A stretch of 64,000 nucleotides of DNA. Origin: Bacteroidota bacterium. GTDB taxonomy: Bacteria; Bacteroidota; Ignavibacteria; Tepidaquicellales; Tepidaquicellaceae. The stretch spans positions 62,001 through 126,000 of the forward strand of contig JAFDZP010000006.1 of the NCBI GenBank assembly GCA_018266835.1, given 5' to 3'. The translations under genes and the position numbers were made by a program. This document shows, one piece after another, positions 45,899 through 54,510 of this stretch; positions within the stretch are counted from its first letter, which is position 1; every line of letters starts with the position of its first letter. The notes beneath the pieces were generated by a model. That model saw only the letters and a program-made list of their open reading frames with translations, made no database searches and had not been told where the DNA came from.

Positions 45899-47362
45899 TC
45901 AGGATTTTAACTTCAGATTCAGCACACTATCCGCTTTTTCTTTCTGAGATTTCAAATATCGCAGTCTTTGCATCATAGTTTCCTTGTCAGACGGAAAGCC
46001 CGAATCGCTGTTTGAACTGCTGCTGACCTGCTCATAATACGGCGCAGAAAACTCCTCCCCTGCCTCTCCAACGCTAATATATCCCTTGTCAACACAATAA
46101 AAATTTACAAGTTCGCCGTTTTTATATTTCTTTCCGTCATTGATTTTTATAACAATTATCTTTTCGGGATTTATGGTCTTAATCGAATACAAATCCGGCT
46201 TAACCATTTCGTTTATTATTCCGAATAAGTCAGTCTGAGTCTTACTGCCGGTACCGCCCGAGTATTTCAGTTTATCCATCGTCTCATCAATTTCCTTATC
46301 AATGCTTTTTAACTTGGCAAGAAAAGAAATCTTCTTATTTAAAATACCTATGTTATCCTTCACCAGATTAAATTCCTTCATAAAAGTATCTCCCGGAAAA
46401 TAATCAATTAGTTTCAAAGAATTATCAAGTTCTTCCTTTGCATCTGAAAACTTCCCTTCTGAATTCAGCTTTTTTGATAATGCTATCTTGCTATCCAGTT
46501 CACTCTCAGCGTTATCATAGATATTTTTATACAAGTCCTCAACTGATTTCGAATCCTTAACCAAAGTAATTTTGCCGTAGTACTTTAACGCATTACGCCA
46601 GTCCGTATCTAAAATTTTTGTAGCAAGCGCATATGACAATAAATTTATTTTCTCTACTGCCTTATCATACAAATGCCCGTCCCTGTATTTCTGAACAAAC
46701 TTTTCGTAACGCTCAATACCAAGCTCCATAGAACGGATATCATTGAACGATTCCGTTTTTTCTATATCTGCATATGCCCTGTCTTCTTCCAGAAAATAAA
46801 AATAATAGAATGCAAAGCCGCACACTCCCATTATCATCACAACTAAAAATGTAATCAATGACCTTCGCACAACGGCTGCTCTTCTCTGCTCAGGGATTTT
46901 CTGGCTGAGTATTTCTAGCTTAGTGTTTATAACATTTTTTTCATTTTCATCACAGTACTGCAGCGAGTTCCTGTAAAAGACTTCTGCTGTTTTAAAATCT
47001 TTATCGAACATTGCATTATCTCCGCCCTCAAGCAGCTTATGCTTATTGTTGATGAGCGATACAGCTTTGTTGTATAAAACCTTAAGCTCAGTGCTTGAGT
47101 CATCCGTTCTTAAGTATCGTCTCGCAATTGTTAAAGCCTCCGAAAATTTATTCTGATTTATTAAATACTCTACCTCTACAAGTGTTTCCCTTATTCCCGT
47201 TTCATATGAGTTCACCGCCTTATGATTACAGCCGTAAACAGCGCAGCCGTTATTTTCTTTCCAGCAATCTTTATGATAGGGCGAATTGCAGGAAGGGCAG
47301 AAAAACAGTTCTTCTGCATTCTTGACAGGTGTCTGGCAATATGAGCAAACTTCTTTTACCAA
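45899..47362 (-). CDS. RING-finger-like zinc protein with membrane helix and helical repeats
   Basis: This 487-residue protein begins with a compact zinc domain whose spacing resembles eukaryotic-like RING fingers: Cys6, Cys9, Cys22, Cys25, His30, Cys33, Cys40, Cys45. A long helical region (about 55-170), likely TPR-type, precedes a single membrane helix at about 173-192 (SLITFLVVMIMGVCGFAFYY). The C-terminal 290 residues are mostly helical and charged, with a short beta part near the end. Prokaryotic RING-like families are known, but no ubiquitin-type partners are nearby. The zinc part is probably cytoplasmic. Function unknown. Confidence 0.65.
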   Translation of the reverse strand: MVKEVCSYCQTPVKNAEELFFCPSCNSPYHKDCWKENNGCAVYGCNHKAVNSYETGIRETLVEVEYLINQNKFSEALTIARRYLRTDDSSTELKVLYNKAVSLINNKHKLLEGGDNAMFDKDFKTAEVFYRNSLQYCDENEKNVINTKLEILSQKIPEQRRAAVVRRSLITFLVVMIMGVCGFAFYYFYFLEEDRAYADIEKTESFNDIRSMELGIERYEKFVQKYRDGHLYDKAVEKINLLSYALATKILDTDWRNALKYYGKITLVKDSKSVEDLYKNIYDNAESELDSKIALSKKLNSEGKFSDAKEELDNSLKLIDYFPGDTFMKEFNLVKDNIGILNKKISFLAKLKSIDKEIDETMDKLKYSGGTGSKTQTDLFGIINEMVKPDLYSIKTINPEKIIVIKINDGKKYKNGELVNFYCVDKGYISVGEAGEEFSAPYYEQVSSSSNSDSGFPSDKETMMQRLRYLKSQKEKADSVLNLKLKS

Positions 47363-47384
47363 TTAAATTTAGTGTTATTTTAGG

Positions 47385-48179
47385 TTAGATATTAATTTTA
47401 TGGAAGAACATAAAATCAACTGCCTTGTAAAGTAATAGAACACCAAGAAATATTAAAAAAATCCCTGTGAACAGATTTAATTTATTTAGTGTTGAGGGTT
47501 TTATTTTGTGTGAATTTGTAGAAACAAATTTTCCGAGCAGATAGAACCAAAGCGTCGTTCCGGCCAATACTCCAATTGCCAGTAAAAATCCCGAGATGAA
47601 TGAATCATTTATTACTCCGTAACCTTTCAGATAACCAACGATTGCAAACCATGAAGCAGGCAATGTTACTGATGAAAGACATAATAAAACTCCCGCAAAA
47701 AAATCAGCAACAGGACCTTGTCTTTCCTCTTCGAGTTTTTTCGAATGAAGGATTTTATTAAGACCGTGCTCAGTCTTATGCATTCTTTCTTCAGCGATTT
47801 TTCTTCTTTCTTCGATTTCTTCTGAAGAGCCGCCTTCCATTGCTCCCGCAATATCTACGCTCTTCGTCTTCATTATTTTTACTCCGTAAATAATAACAAC
47901 TGCGCATCCCAAAAGTGTAAGAGCTACACTAAAGATCTTCTGATTATCTATGAAAAATTTATCTACTGAAGCAGGAAGAATATTTAGAAGGATTGTAACT
48001 CCGCCGTAAGCGATTAAGATATAGAACATATCCATAAAGCCTGCGCCGGCGCCAATTGCAACTGCACCTCTCACATCTTTTTTAAGTCCCCGTGAAAGTA
48101 TTGCGAAGTAAGTAGGACCCAAAGGCGGCACCGATATTATAAAACCCGTAACTATTCCGGCAAGTAAGCTTAGTATCAA
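47385..48179 (-). CDS. LysE-family transporter
   Basis: This 264-residue protein has six predicted helices and the N-terminal signature GFIISVPPLGPTYFAILSRG of LysE/RhtB exporters, which pump amino acids or related solutes out of the cell. The loop between helices 3 and 4 (about 108-160) is unusually long, charged and helical (SSEEIEERRKIAEERMHKTE). Substrate cannot be predicted. It sits 22 bp upstream of the RING-like gene on the same strand, so the two are probably cotranscribed. Confidence 0.8.
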   Translation of the reverse strand: MILSLLAGIVTGFIISVPPLGPTYFAILSRGLKKDVRGAVAIGAGAGFMDMFYILIAYGGVTILLNILPASVDKFFIDNQKIFSVALTLLGCAVVIIYGVKIMKTKSVDIAGAMEGGSSEEIEERRKIAEERMHKTEHGLNKILHSKKLEEERQGPVADFFAGVLLCLSSVTLPASWFAIVGYLKGYGVINDSFISGFLLAIGVLAGTTLWFYLLGKFVSTNSHKIKPSTLNKLNLFTGIFLIFLGVLLLYKAVDFMFFHKINI

Positions 48180-48216
48180 AAAATATGTATTTTATTTTAC
48201 AGGTCTCAAGTTACCA

Positions 48217-48252
48217 ATTGATACGTAGATATTCAATGAAAACAGTATCAAT
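48217..48252. promoter_or_regulatory. Inverted repeat between divergent genes
   Basis: ATTGATAC at 48217-48224 and GTATCAAT at 48245-48252 form an 8-bp inverted repeat with a 20-bp spacer, in the region between the LysE gene (minus) and the small gene at 48315 (plus). A TATAAT sequence follows at about 48261-48268. It could be an operator controlling either gene. Confidence 0.3.
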
Positions 48253-48314
48253 AGTACATCGTTATAATACTAAAATCATCACTTTTTAATATAAAAGCTT
48301 TTTATATATTATTA

Positions 48315-48563
48315 TTGATGATAATTAGAAAATTCATATTAATATTACTGCTGGCATTTACTCTTAATCTTGGAGTTCAAAGCTCAAGAGTGTTAAGCAA
48401 TACCTCACGGCATGCAATAGAAAGTATAACTGAAAAAAATTTCACGAAAGATAATGAAGAGTTTATTAAGGAAGTTGAAAAGAAAAGATTTTCAGAAATG
48501 GTAAAGCTTTATATAAATATTCTTGAGTCGAACAAGAAGAGTAAGTACTACAACACTTCTTAA
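48315..48563 (+). CDS. Small exported or membrane-anchored hypothetical protein
   Basis: This 82-residue protein has a basic start and hydrophobic segment (IIRKFILILLLAFTLNLGV), then a charged helical tail (EEFIKEVEKKRFSEMVKLYI). The hydrophobic part may be a signal peptide or an anchor. Nothing further can be said. A heptamer repeat array begins at its stop codon. Confidence 0.4.
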   Translation: MMIIRKFILILLLAFTLNLGVQSSRVLSNTSRHAIESITEKNFTKDNEEFIKEVEKKRFSEMVKLYINILESNKKSKYYNTS

Positions 48564-48598
48564 ACTCGTAATTCGTAATTTGAAACTCGTAACTTTAA
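48564..48598 (+). repeat. Five contiguous heptamer repeats
   Basis: ACTCGTA, ATTCGTA, ATTTGAA, ACTCGTA and ACTTTAA follow one another without gaps right after the stop of the small gene. ACTCGTA and ATTTGAA are also found in the array at 4695-4722, showing the two arrays belong to the same family. Confidence 0.55.
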
Positions 48599-48614
48599 AT
48601 TGATTTTGGTAATC

Positions 48615-48652
48615 TTCCCCTTTCCTCAACCGGTTTTATAAGGAAAGGGGAA
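48615..48652. terminator. 12-bp hairpin between convergent genes
   Basis: TTCCCCTTTCCT pairs with AGGAAAGGGGAA around a 14-nt loop that itself holds the palindrome AACCGGTT. It lies between the converging genes ending at 48563 and 48726, so it is probably a bidirectional transcript-end structure, although neither side has a clear T run. Confidence 0.5.
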
Positions 48653-48725
48653 CTAAAGATTGTGTGTTTAAAATTGGTTTAATTTATATAGAAAGGATTT
48701 TGTTGATGTAAAGTGTCTGTTAAAA

Positions 48726-49940
48726 TTATATTAAGTTCAGCTGTTTAAAGTTTCCTCCCAGAATTTTCTTATCATTCACATTAAGCCATTTGTTCAATAC
48801 CTCAGCATAAATATTTCTGAAGTCAATTTCGTATTTCAGGTCGCCATTATCTAAGTTTGTTAAGTCAGGCGCTGTATTATAAAATCCGGGTTTCTTTAAA
48901 TTTCCGTTTATAACAAAAATATTATTCGCCGTTCCGTGGTCAGTTCCTCCGCTGGCATTTTGCTTTACTCTTCTGCCAAACTCAGAGAAAGTCATAATAA
49001 ATACGTCGTTGAGTTTATCGTTGCCTTTCAGATCTTCCGTGAAAGAATAAATTCCTTCAGATAATTCCTTTAATAAATTTTCCTGCTTGCCGTTTTGTCC
49101 GACGTGAGTATCAAATCCACCGAGTGAAACATAAAATACCTGTGTATCTATTCCCGATACAATGAGCTCTGCAATAGTTTTTAAGTTAGATGAAAATTGT
49201 CCTTTGGGATATTCTAATTTTGATTTATAAATCTTTGAAGTCTTATAAACATATTCTGCGCTGCTTGTTGCCTCAACAATAGTTTTATAAAGATAAGCTA
49301 CGTTCTCATCGTCATGTTTATTTTTATTTGCATTCGCAATGTCTCCGAAATATTTTTCAGAGGTGCTCATAAAAAATCTTTCAGGATTCTCAACCGCTAT
49401 TCCGTTATACTTCTCCCCTTTCAGTGCGAGACTGAGAGTATCATTAACTTCGATTGCGTTGTAAGGATTTTTGCAGTCGGGGCATTCAGAATCCAAATAT
49501 CTTCCTATCCATCCTGATGTAGTATATTTATCCGAATCTGATGCACTCTGCCATATATCCATGCTCCTAAAATGCGAACGGTCCGGATTAGGATAGCCTA
49601 CATTATTTATTATCGATAAGTATCCACTCTCGTATAACGACTTGAACTTTGGCATTGCAGGATTAAATCCCAGCTCATCCGTTATCTTCAACACATCTTT
49701 TTCCTGTATAGCTATAGAATTTCTTGAGCTGTAGTATATATCATTCTTAAATGGAATAACTGTATTCAGTCCGTCATTCCCGCCGGAGAGCTGAACTATC
49801 ACAAGCTTCTTCGCACCGCTTGCTAAAAATTTCTCGGTGATTTCCTTTGCCTGCAGCGGCTTGATGAAACTTGGAATCATCATAGATGCCGATGCCAGCG
49901 CGGAAAACTTGAAAAAATCTCTTCTTGTTACTTTAGCCAT
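48726..49940 (-). CDS. DUF1501 protein with Tat signal
   Basis: This 404-residue protein starts with a twin-arginine signal (TRRDFFKFSALASASMM), so it is exported folded. The DUF1501 core is visible in LVIVQLSGGNDGLNTVIPF, DRSHFRSMDIWQSA and FSEFGRRVKQNASGGTDHGTA. The family is distantly related to alkaline phosphatase/sulfatase folds, but its activity is unknown. It follows the DUF1800 gene by 21 bp; the two families are nearly always found together and are thought to act together at the cell surface. Confidence 0.88.
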   Translation of the reverse strand: MAKVTRRDFFKFSALASASMMIPSFIKPLQAKEITEKFLASGAKKLVIVQLSGGNDGLNTVIPFKNDIYYSSRNSIAIQEKDVLKITDELGFNPAMPKFKSLYESGYLSIINNVGYPNPDRSHFRSMDIWQSASDSDKYTTSGWIGRYLDSECPDCKNPYNAIEVNDTLSLALKGEKYNGIAVENPERFFMSTSEKYFGDIANANKNKHDDENVAYLYKTIVEATSSAEYVYKTSKIYKSKLEYPKGQFSSNLKTIAELIVSGIDTQVFYVSLGGFDTHVGQNGKQENLLKELSEGIYSFTEDLKGNDKLNDVFIMTFSEFGRRVKQNASGGTDHGTANNIFVINGNLKKPGFYNTAPDLTNLDNGDLKYEIDFRNIYAEVLNKWLNVNDKKILGGNFKQLNLI

Positions 49941-49961
49941 ATTGTGTGGGGTTAATTATTT

Positions 49962-51485
49962 TTAACAAAGTTGATATTCAGGCAATGACATCAGCCTCAT
50001 TATAAGACTTTCAATAAAATTTTCTTTGGATGAAATATCGGAGTAAGTTAAAGCAAGCTTCTTTGTATTCGTGTTTATATCTTTTTGTAAAACAAATTCT
50101 GAAAGATAACCAACCAGTTCCTCCTTATCATATTTACCAAATGTCGTAAAATAATCGTTAAGATTTATGTTCGTCTTTACCTTTTTAAAAAATTTCTTCT
50201 CTCTGTTAGCACTGTCATTCTTATTTTTCTTTTGTTTCTGCATGTTCATCTCGTCATCTTTCATGTTATCTTCTTTCATGTTAACTTCTTTCATATTATC
50301 CTCGTCGGGAGTGTCTTTGTACGAAAACTCCAGCTCAGATGATTTGAACAGCACTTCCGGCAGTTTCATTCTGAACATCAGCGACGATGTATCAATCCAG
50401 TTCTTCCCCCCGGGCCAGCCCGCCACATTAGGCGGGTTCAGTAACATCTGGCCCATAGACTTTTCCATAAACACAATCGGTAAATCGTTTTCGAATTTTA
50501 CATTAAAAACTCTCATCATACCCGAAATCAATTCCGTGGGGGATTTTATCTTCGCTCCTATATTTCTTTCATCGTAAAACCAGTCAGATGTGAAAATGTT
50601 TTTCATAAGTTTTTCTATGTCATAGCCTGAATCATAAAATTCACCTGCTAACTTTTTCACAACTTCTTTATCTGTGTCGTTCTCATTTACAAAAAATCTA
50701 TAAATCTTATTGGTTATGAACTCTGCCGTTTTTTTATTCTCAAGAATTATTTTTATTACATCTTCACCCGAAAAATTTCCGGTCTTTCCCATGAAATTTT
50801 TCTCGCCGTCGTCATGCTGCTTATCTCGGAATACAAACTCCCCTTCTTCATTAAATCCCCAGCCTGTAAATGCCCTGGCTGAATTTTTTATATCTTCCTC
50901 TGTATAATTTCCTCTCCCAAGTGTAAACAGCTCCATTACTTCCCTGGCAAAATTTTCATTCGGGCTCTTCTTCCTGTTCTGCTGATTGTTCAGAAACTGC
51001 AGCATTGCAGGATCTTTTGATACAGCCATTAACAAATCACCAAACTTCCCCAATGCAAATTTTCTTAGCGTATTATTCTGATTCTGATTAAACATCGGGA
51101 CGGGACTCTTACATGCAAAATGTCCGTGCCAGAATAATGTCATCTTCTCCCTGAGCTGTGCATTATCAGTTGCAAGTTTATTTATCCATTTAACATTAAT
51201 CTTTACAATATCTTCGCGGAATGCTTTCTGAATTTTTTTCTTCTCTTCCTGTGTAAGATTCTCCCTCGCTTCTTTCTTCATTTTGTAACTTCCTGCGTAT
51301 TCACCGTAATCTATAGATAGGTCAGTATAATTCTTTGAAGAAGAAAAAATATTGTTTACAATTACCTTGATTGAATTGTTCTGAATTTTATTTAATTCAG
51401 AAATACTTATTCCGAACCCTGCCCTGTGATATAAATGTTGTATTTTTCTCTGCTGTGTTGGAGTCATTTTCACCAATTTAATCAT
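49962..51485 (-). CDS. DUF1800 protein with Asn/Met/Lys-rich insert
   Basis: This 507-residue protein carries the DUF1800 pattern: LYHRAGFGISISELNKI at about 13-30, KMTLFWHGHFACK, NENFAREVMELFTLG and NPPNVAGWPGGKNWID. The family has no proven activity. No clear signal peptide is seen, although its partner at 48726 is exported by Tat. Between about 398 and 425 there is a low-complexity insert of NMKE/NMKD units encoded by imperfect 18-bp DNA repeats. An alternative ATG at residue 7 is possible. Confidence 0.85.
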   Translation of the reverse strand: MIKLVKMTPTQQRKIQHLYHRAGFGISISELNKIQNNSIKVIVNNIFSSSKNYTDLSIDYGEYAGSYKMKKEARENLTQEEKKKIQKAFREDIVKINVKWINKLATDNAQLREKMTLFWHGHFACKSPVPMFNQNQNNTLRKFALGKFGDLLMAVSKDPAMLQFLNNQQNRKKSPNENFAREVMELFTLGRGNYTEEDIKNSARAFTGWGFNEEGEFVFRDKQHDDGEKNFMGKTGNFSGEDVIKIILENKKTAEFITNKIYRFFVNENDTDKEVVKKLAGEFYDSGYDIEKLMKNIFTSDWFYDERNIGAKIKSPTELISGMMRVFNVKFENDLPIVFMEKSMGQMLLNPPNVAGWPGGKNWIDTSSLMFRMKLPEVLFKSSELEFSYKDTPDEDNMKEVNMKEDNMKDDEMNMQKQKKNKNDSANREKKFFKKVKTNINLNDYFTTFGKYDKEELVGYLSEFVLQKDINTNTKKLALTYSDISSKENFIESLIMRLMSLPEYQLC

Positions 51486-51561
51486 AAGACATTTTTTTTT
51501 ACAATAAGTTTAATACAAAAAAATCGCGTTTACTTTCAAAAGAATTTCGGTAAATTTAAAT

Positions 51562-51936
51562 ATGCTTACAAGAAAAAATAATATTATATTTGTTTGTTTC
51601 CTTCTTGGCAGCGCCCTCCTGCTATTTCTTTTTCTGCAATACAAACCCTTAAGCAGAAAAATTGAACCAAAGAAGCAAAACGTTTATGGAGTAAAAGATA
51701 AAACAGTCGAAGTTGATCTTGAAAAAGGTGATAAGAAATTCTGTATAAGCTACGAAGGAAGTCAGATGGAGCTTGACCTGAAAGATAATACCGGCAAGCG
51801 ATGTGAAGTTGCAGTGAATGACCTGTTTGAATCTTATCCCGGCAACAAAGTTACCGAGATAAAAAATTCAGGAAAATATTATTTAGATGTGAAAGCCGTG
51901 GGTTTCTGGCAGGTAATTATCGTCGATGCAAATTAA
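51562..51936 (+). CDS. Small membrane-anchored hypothetical protein
   Basis: This 124-residue protein has an N-terminal membrane helix at about 8-27 (IIFVCFLLGSALLLFLFLQY) and a beta-rich extracytoplasmic domain. Two Cys residues (in KKFCISY and KRCEVAV) could form a disulfide. No family recognised. Its stop shares four bases with the stop of the convergent PhzF-like gene. Confidence 0.5.
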   Translation: MLTRKNNIIFVCFLLGSALLLFLFLQYKPLSRKIEPKKQNVYGVKDKTVEVDLEKGDKKFCISYEGSQMELDLKDNTGKRCEVAVNDLFESYPGNKVTEIKNSGKYYLDVKAVGFWQVIIVDAN

Positions 51937-52742
51937 CAGCTAAGCTCTCCCTCAATAGTAATCTTAGCGTTACTGATTACTTCAAGCGAATCATCACTCA
52001 GGATTTTTAATTTTAAATATCCGCCGCGTTTTGATAGCTGATATGCAGATAACTCTTTCTTATCGAGTATCTCACTCCAGTATTTTGCAAGCACTGAGTG
52101 TGCTGAGCCGGTAACTGGATCTTCGTTTATTCCAACGGCAGGCGCAAAGAAGCGCGAATAAAAATCGTAACCATCATCTTTAGATGGAGCAGTTACACAC
52201 ACACCTCTGAATTCTGCCGAAGCTGCTTTTAATTTTCCAAAATCGGGACTGATGCTCAGCAAAGTTTCTTTATCCCTTACCCGCACTACTAAGTCCTGAT
52301 TATCTTTGCAATATCTTGAATCCTCATACGTTTTTATTCCAAGTGATTCAGAAATTTTATCAGAGATGAAATTTGTAGTTTTGAACAACGGAAATACCAT
52401 TCTAAGTTTATCTTCATGTTTAGCAGCTGAGAGCTTCAATCCGTGATGAGTTGTAAACTCGACTTTATCTAAATTACTTTTTTCAAACAAAACTTTCGCC
52501 GAGGCAACAGTAGCATGACCGCAAAATGGAATTTCAACCTGAGGCGAGTAATATCTTATAAAATATTTATTTTCACCTGATTCATCTTTTACAACAAAAG
52601 CAGTTTCTGCAGCGTTAATTTCCATAGCAATATTTTGCATTAAAGACTCAGGAATTTTTTTATCCAATAAACAAACACCGGCAGGATTTCCTTTGAATGC
52701 CTCGTCTGTAAATGAATCAACTAAATATGTTTTTATTTTCAT
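51933..52742 (-). CDS. PhzF-family isomerase/epimerase-like protein
   Basis: The protein of about 269 residues belongs to the PhzF fold family, two similar domains with an acidic catalytic residue between them. Typical segments are VDSFTDEAFKGNPAGVCLL near the start, INAAETAFV (the Glu is the expected catalyst), YYSPQVEIPFCGHATVASA and the C-terminal EDPVTGSAH. The start at 52742 is preferred because the ATG at 52793 would overlap the upstream gene by 43 bp and add 17 residues before the conserved N-terminus. The substrate is unknown; no phenazine genes are nearby. Confidence 0.85.
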   Translation of the reverse strand: MKIKTYLVDSFTDEAFKGNPAGVCLLDKKIPESLMQNIAMEINAAETAFVVKDESGENKYFIRYYSPQVEIPFCGHATVASAKVLFEKSNLDKVEFTTHHGLKLSAAKHEDKLRMVFPLFKTTNFISDKISESLGIKTYEDSRYCKDNQDLVVRVRDKETLLSISPDFGKLKAASAEFRGVCVTAPSKDDGYDFYSRFFAPAVGINEDPVTGSAHSVLAKYWSEILDKKELSAYQLSKRGGYLKLKILSDDSLEVISNAKITIEGELSC

Positions 52743-52750
52743 TTTGAAAT

Positions 52751-53446
52751 TTATTTTTTCTTGTTTGAATATACAGTTGTCAGCAGGGTGCAATCAAAAA
52801 TACTTGCAGGAGAAATAACTGTTTCCTCGTAAGGAACATTTAATCCATATCTTTCATCCATAATTTTCTTTACCGGCTTGCTTGTTAGATCAAAATCACG
52901 AAGTATCTGAAGCTTGCCTACCTCTATATTTGCCGCTCTTTTATAAATTTTCCAGATTAATTCTGAACAGTAAATTTTTTCATCCGACCATCCGAAATAA
53001 ATATCGTAATCTTTTCCCTTCATTAATTCAGCTTCACTAATCATATTTGTTACTACACTTTCATTCAGAATTTTATCTCTATCGGTTAACCTCTTAATCA
53101 CAAAATGCCCTTCCTGCCCTCGTGCAATCCATTTATCCAAAGGAGTTACCTTAACCGGCTGAACTGCTTCATAAACATTTATATCATTTCCGTTTTTAAA
53201 AATTATTCCGCAATGAGTGTATTCGGAATGAGTTGCCAGTCTTATTGCTTCGCATTGCGCAGAAATTGAACTCTGAAAAATTATATCTCCGTTTTTTATA
53301 TCATCTTTTTTTACAAGCTCGGCAATCTCTTTATCTGCCTGTCTTACCTTTGCGTATGAATCATAAAATTTCCTCTTGGCAAAATATCCAAGGAAAATCA
53401 CGGCAGCCACAACAAAAGCTATTGATATTATACGATTAGGTTTCAA
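52751..53446 (-). CDS. YiiX-like permuted papain-type amidase
   Basis: This 231-residue protein has an N-terminal membrane helix or signal at about 4-22 (RIISIAFVVAAVIFLGYFA). Its core resembles the YiiX/YebB branch of the permuted NlpC/P60 superfamily: DIKNGDIIFQSS, THSEYTHCGIIF (catalytic His) and IYCSELIWKIYKRA (catalytic Cys). Such enzymes cleave amide bonds in lipids or peptides; substrate not predictable. It is in the same direction as the PhzF-like gene and 8 bp from its preferred start. Confidence 0.75.
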   Translation of the reverse strand: MKPNRIISIAFVVAAVIFLGYFAKRKFYDSYAKVRQADKEIAELVKKDDIKNGDIIFQSSISAQCEAIRLATHSEYTHCGIIFKNGNDINVYEAVQPVKVTPLDKWIARGQEGHFVIKRLTDRDKILNESVVTNMISEAELMKGKDYDIYFGWSDEKIYCSELIWKIYKRAANIEVGKLQILRDFDLTSKPVKKIMDERYGLNVPYEETVISPASIFDCTLLTTVYSNKKK

Positions 53447-53455
53447 CTTCTATTT

Positions 53456-54121
53456 TTATTTTCCCGCTTTATTTACTTCATTCATAAATTCTTCCAGTAA
53501 TTTTAAATCAAGGTGACCGTTAGGTCTTAGTCCGCTGCATAGGTCAACTCCGAACGGCTGCACTTCTTCAATTGCCTGTCTAACATTTGAAGGTTTCAAT
53601 CCTCCGGCAAGAAACAATGGCACTTTGGATTGCTCAACAATCTTTCTGCTTAATTTCCAGTCGTGCTGCCTTCCCGTTCCGCCGAGTTCTTTCACAGTTT
53701 TGTTTGGATTACCGCTATCTAATAGTAAACCGTCAACCTGCTCAGAGATTCTCACAGCTTCATCAACCGAGCTTTCATCAATCACATGTATTACCTGAAC
53801 AATTTTTATAGCAGGCAGTTTTTCTTTAAGTTCTTTATAGCTCCCCTCAGATAATGCATCAACTATCTGGATAGTGTTTGTATTAACTCTGCTGTGATGT
53901 TCAACAATTTTATCAACAGATGTTTCACAAGTTAAAAGAAAAGTCGCTATCGGCGGCGGAGTAGATGCTGCAATAGTTTTTATTTCTTCATCGGTTATTG
54001 GTCCCGGACCACTGGGCATTCTGCCGACTAATCCAATAGCAGAAGCTCCGTAAGCAATTGCATTCTTCGCTTCTTCAATGTTTTTTATGCAGCATATTTT
54101 TACTCTTGGAAGATATTTCAT
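53456..54121 (-). CDS. Phosphoribosylanthranilate isomerase-like protein
   Basis: This 221-residue TIM-barrel protein resembles TrpF, which catalyses an Amadori rearrangement in tryptophan synthesis. The N-terminal VKICCIK contains the catalytic Cys, LLLDSG the catalytic Asp, and GGTGRQHDW and FLAGGLKPSNV the phosphate site. Two positions differ from the usual: KICG is KICC and the late D-V-S-S-G is DLCSG. No other trp genes are nearby, so it may be a scattered trpF or a paralogue with another substrate. Confidence 0.7.
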   Translation of the reverse strand: MKYLPRVKICCIKNIEEAKNAIAYGASAIGLVGRMPSGPGPITDEEIKTIAASTPPPIATFLLTCETSVDKIVEHHSRVNTNTIQIVDALSEGSYKELKEKLPAIKIVQVIHVIDESSVDEAVRISEQVDGLLLDSGNPNKTVKELGGTGRQHDWKLSRKIVEQSKVPLFLAGGLKPSNVRQAIEEVQPFGVDLCSGLRPNGHLDLKLLEEFMNEVNKAGK

Positions 54122-54231
54122 TCTATAAAATTATGAATAGCGATATGCAAATTGTAAGAATTAATTTAAATCATAAATAAAAAATATTATATGTATTTTA
54201 AAATCTATTAGATAATAAAAAATGGGATAAA

Positions 54232-54492
54232 ATGAAAATTCTAAAAATTTCTGAAAAAACTATTGATATTTTCAATTGTATTAATTTAGAAAATATCATA
54301 GGATTCTATAAAGATACAAGATCAAATTATCAAATTTATACAATAATTTTCATTACCGATAAATGGCGATTTAAATTACATTTTAAAGACTCTGATTATT
54401 CAGAAAAATGTTTCAAAGAAATATTAAACTTCATTAAAAACAAAGAAATATCAATACTTGAAGTAGAGTGCGAGAGATTTGAAAATTCTTAA
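54232..54492 (+). CDS. Small AT-rich hypothetical protein
   Basis: This 86-residue protein is not recognised. It is predicted to be a mixed alpha/beta cytoplasmic protein (IIGFYKDTRSNYQIYTIIF, then KWRFKLHFKDSDYSEKCF). Base composition is more AT-rich than neighbours. It is followed 18 bp later by the GH5-like gene on the same strand. Confidence 0.4.
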   Translation: MKILKISEKTIDIFNCINLENIIGFYKDTRSNYQIYTIIFITDKWRFKLHFKDSDYSEKCFKEILNFIKNKEISILEVECERFENS

Positions 54493-54510
54493 GTTAAAAT
54501 TAAATTAGAG

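Noticed and set aside
50250-50310. Direct repeats that might suggest a CRISPR array
   Set aside because: They are in frame within a coding sequence and have no regular unique spacers; no other array-like pattern was found in the window.
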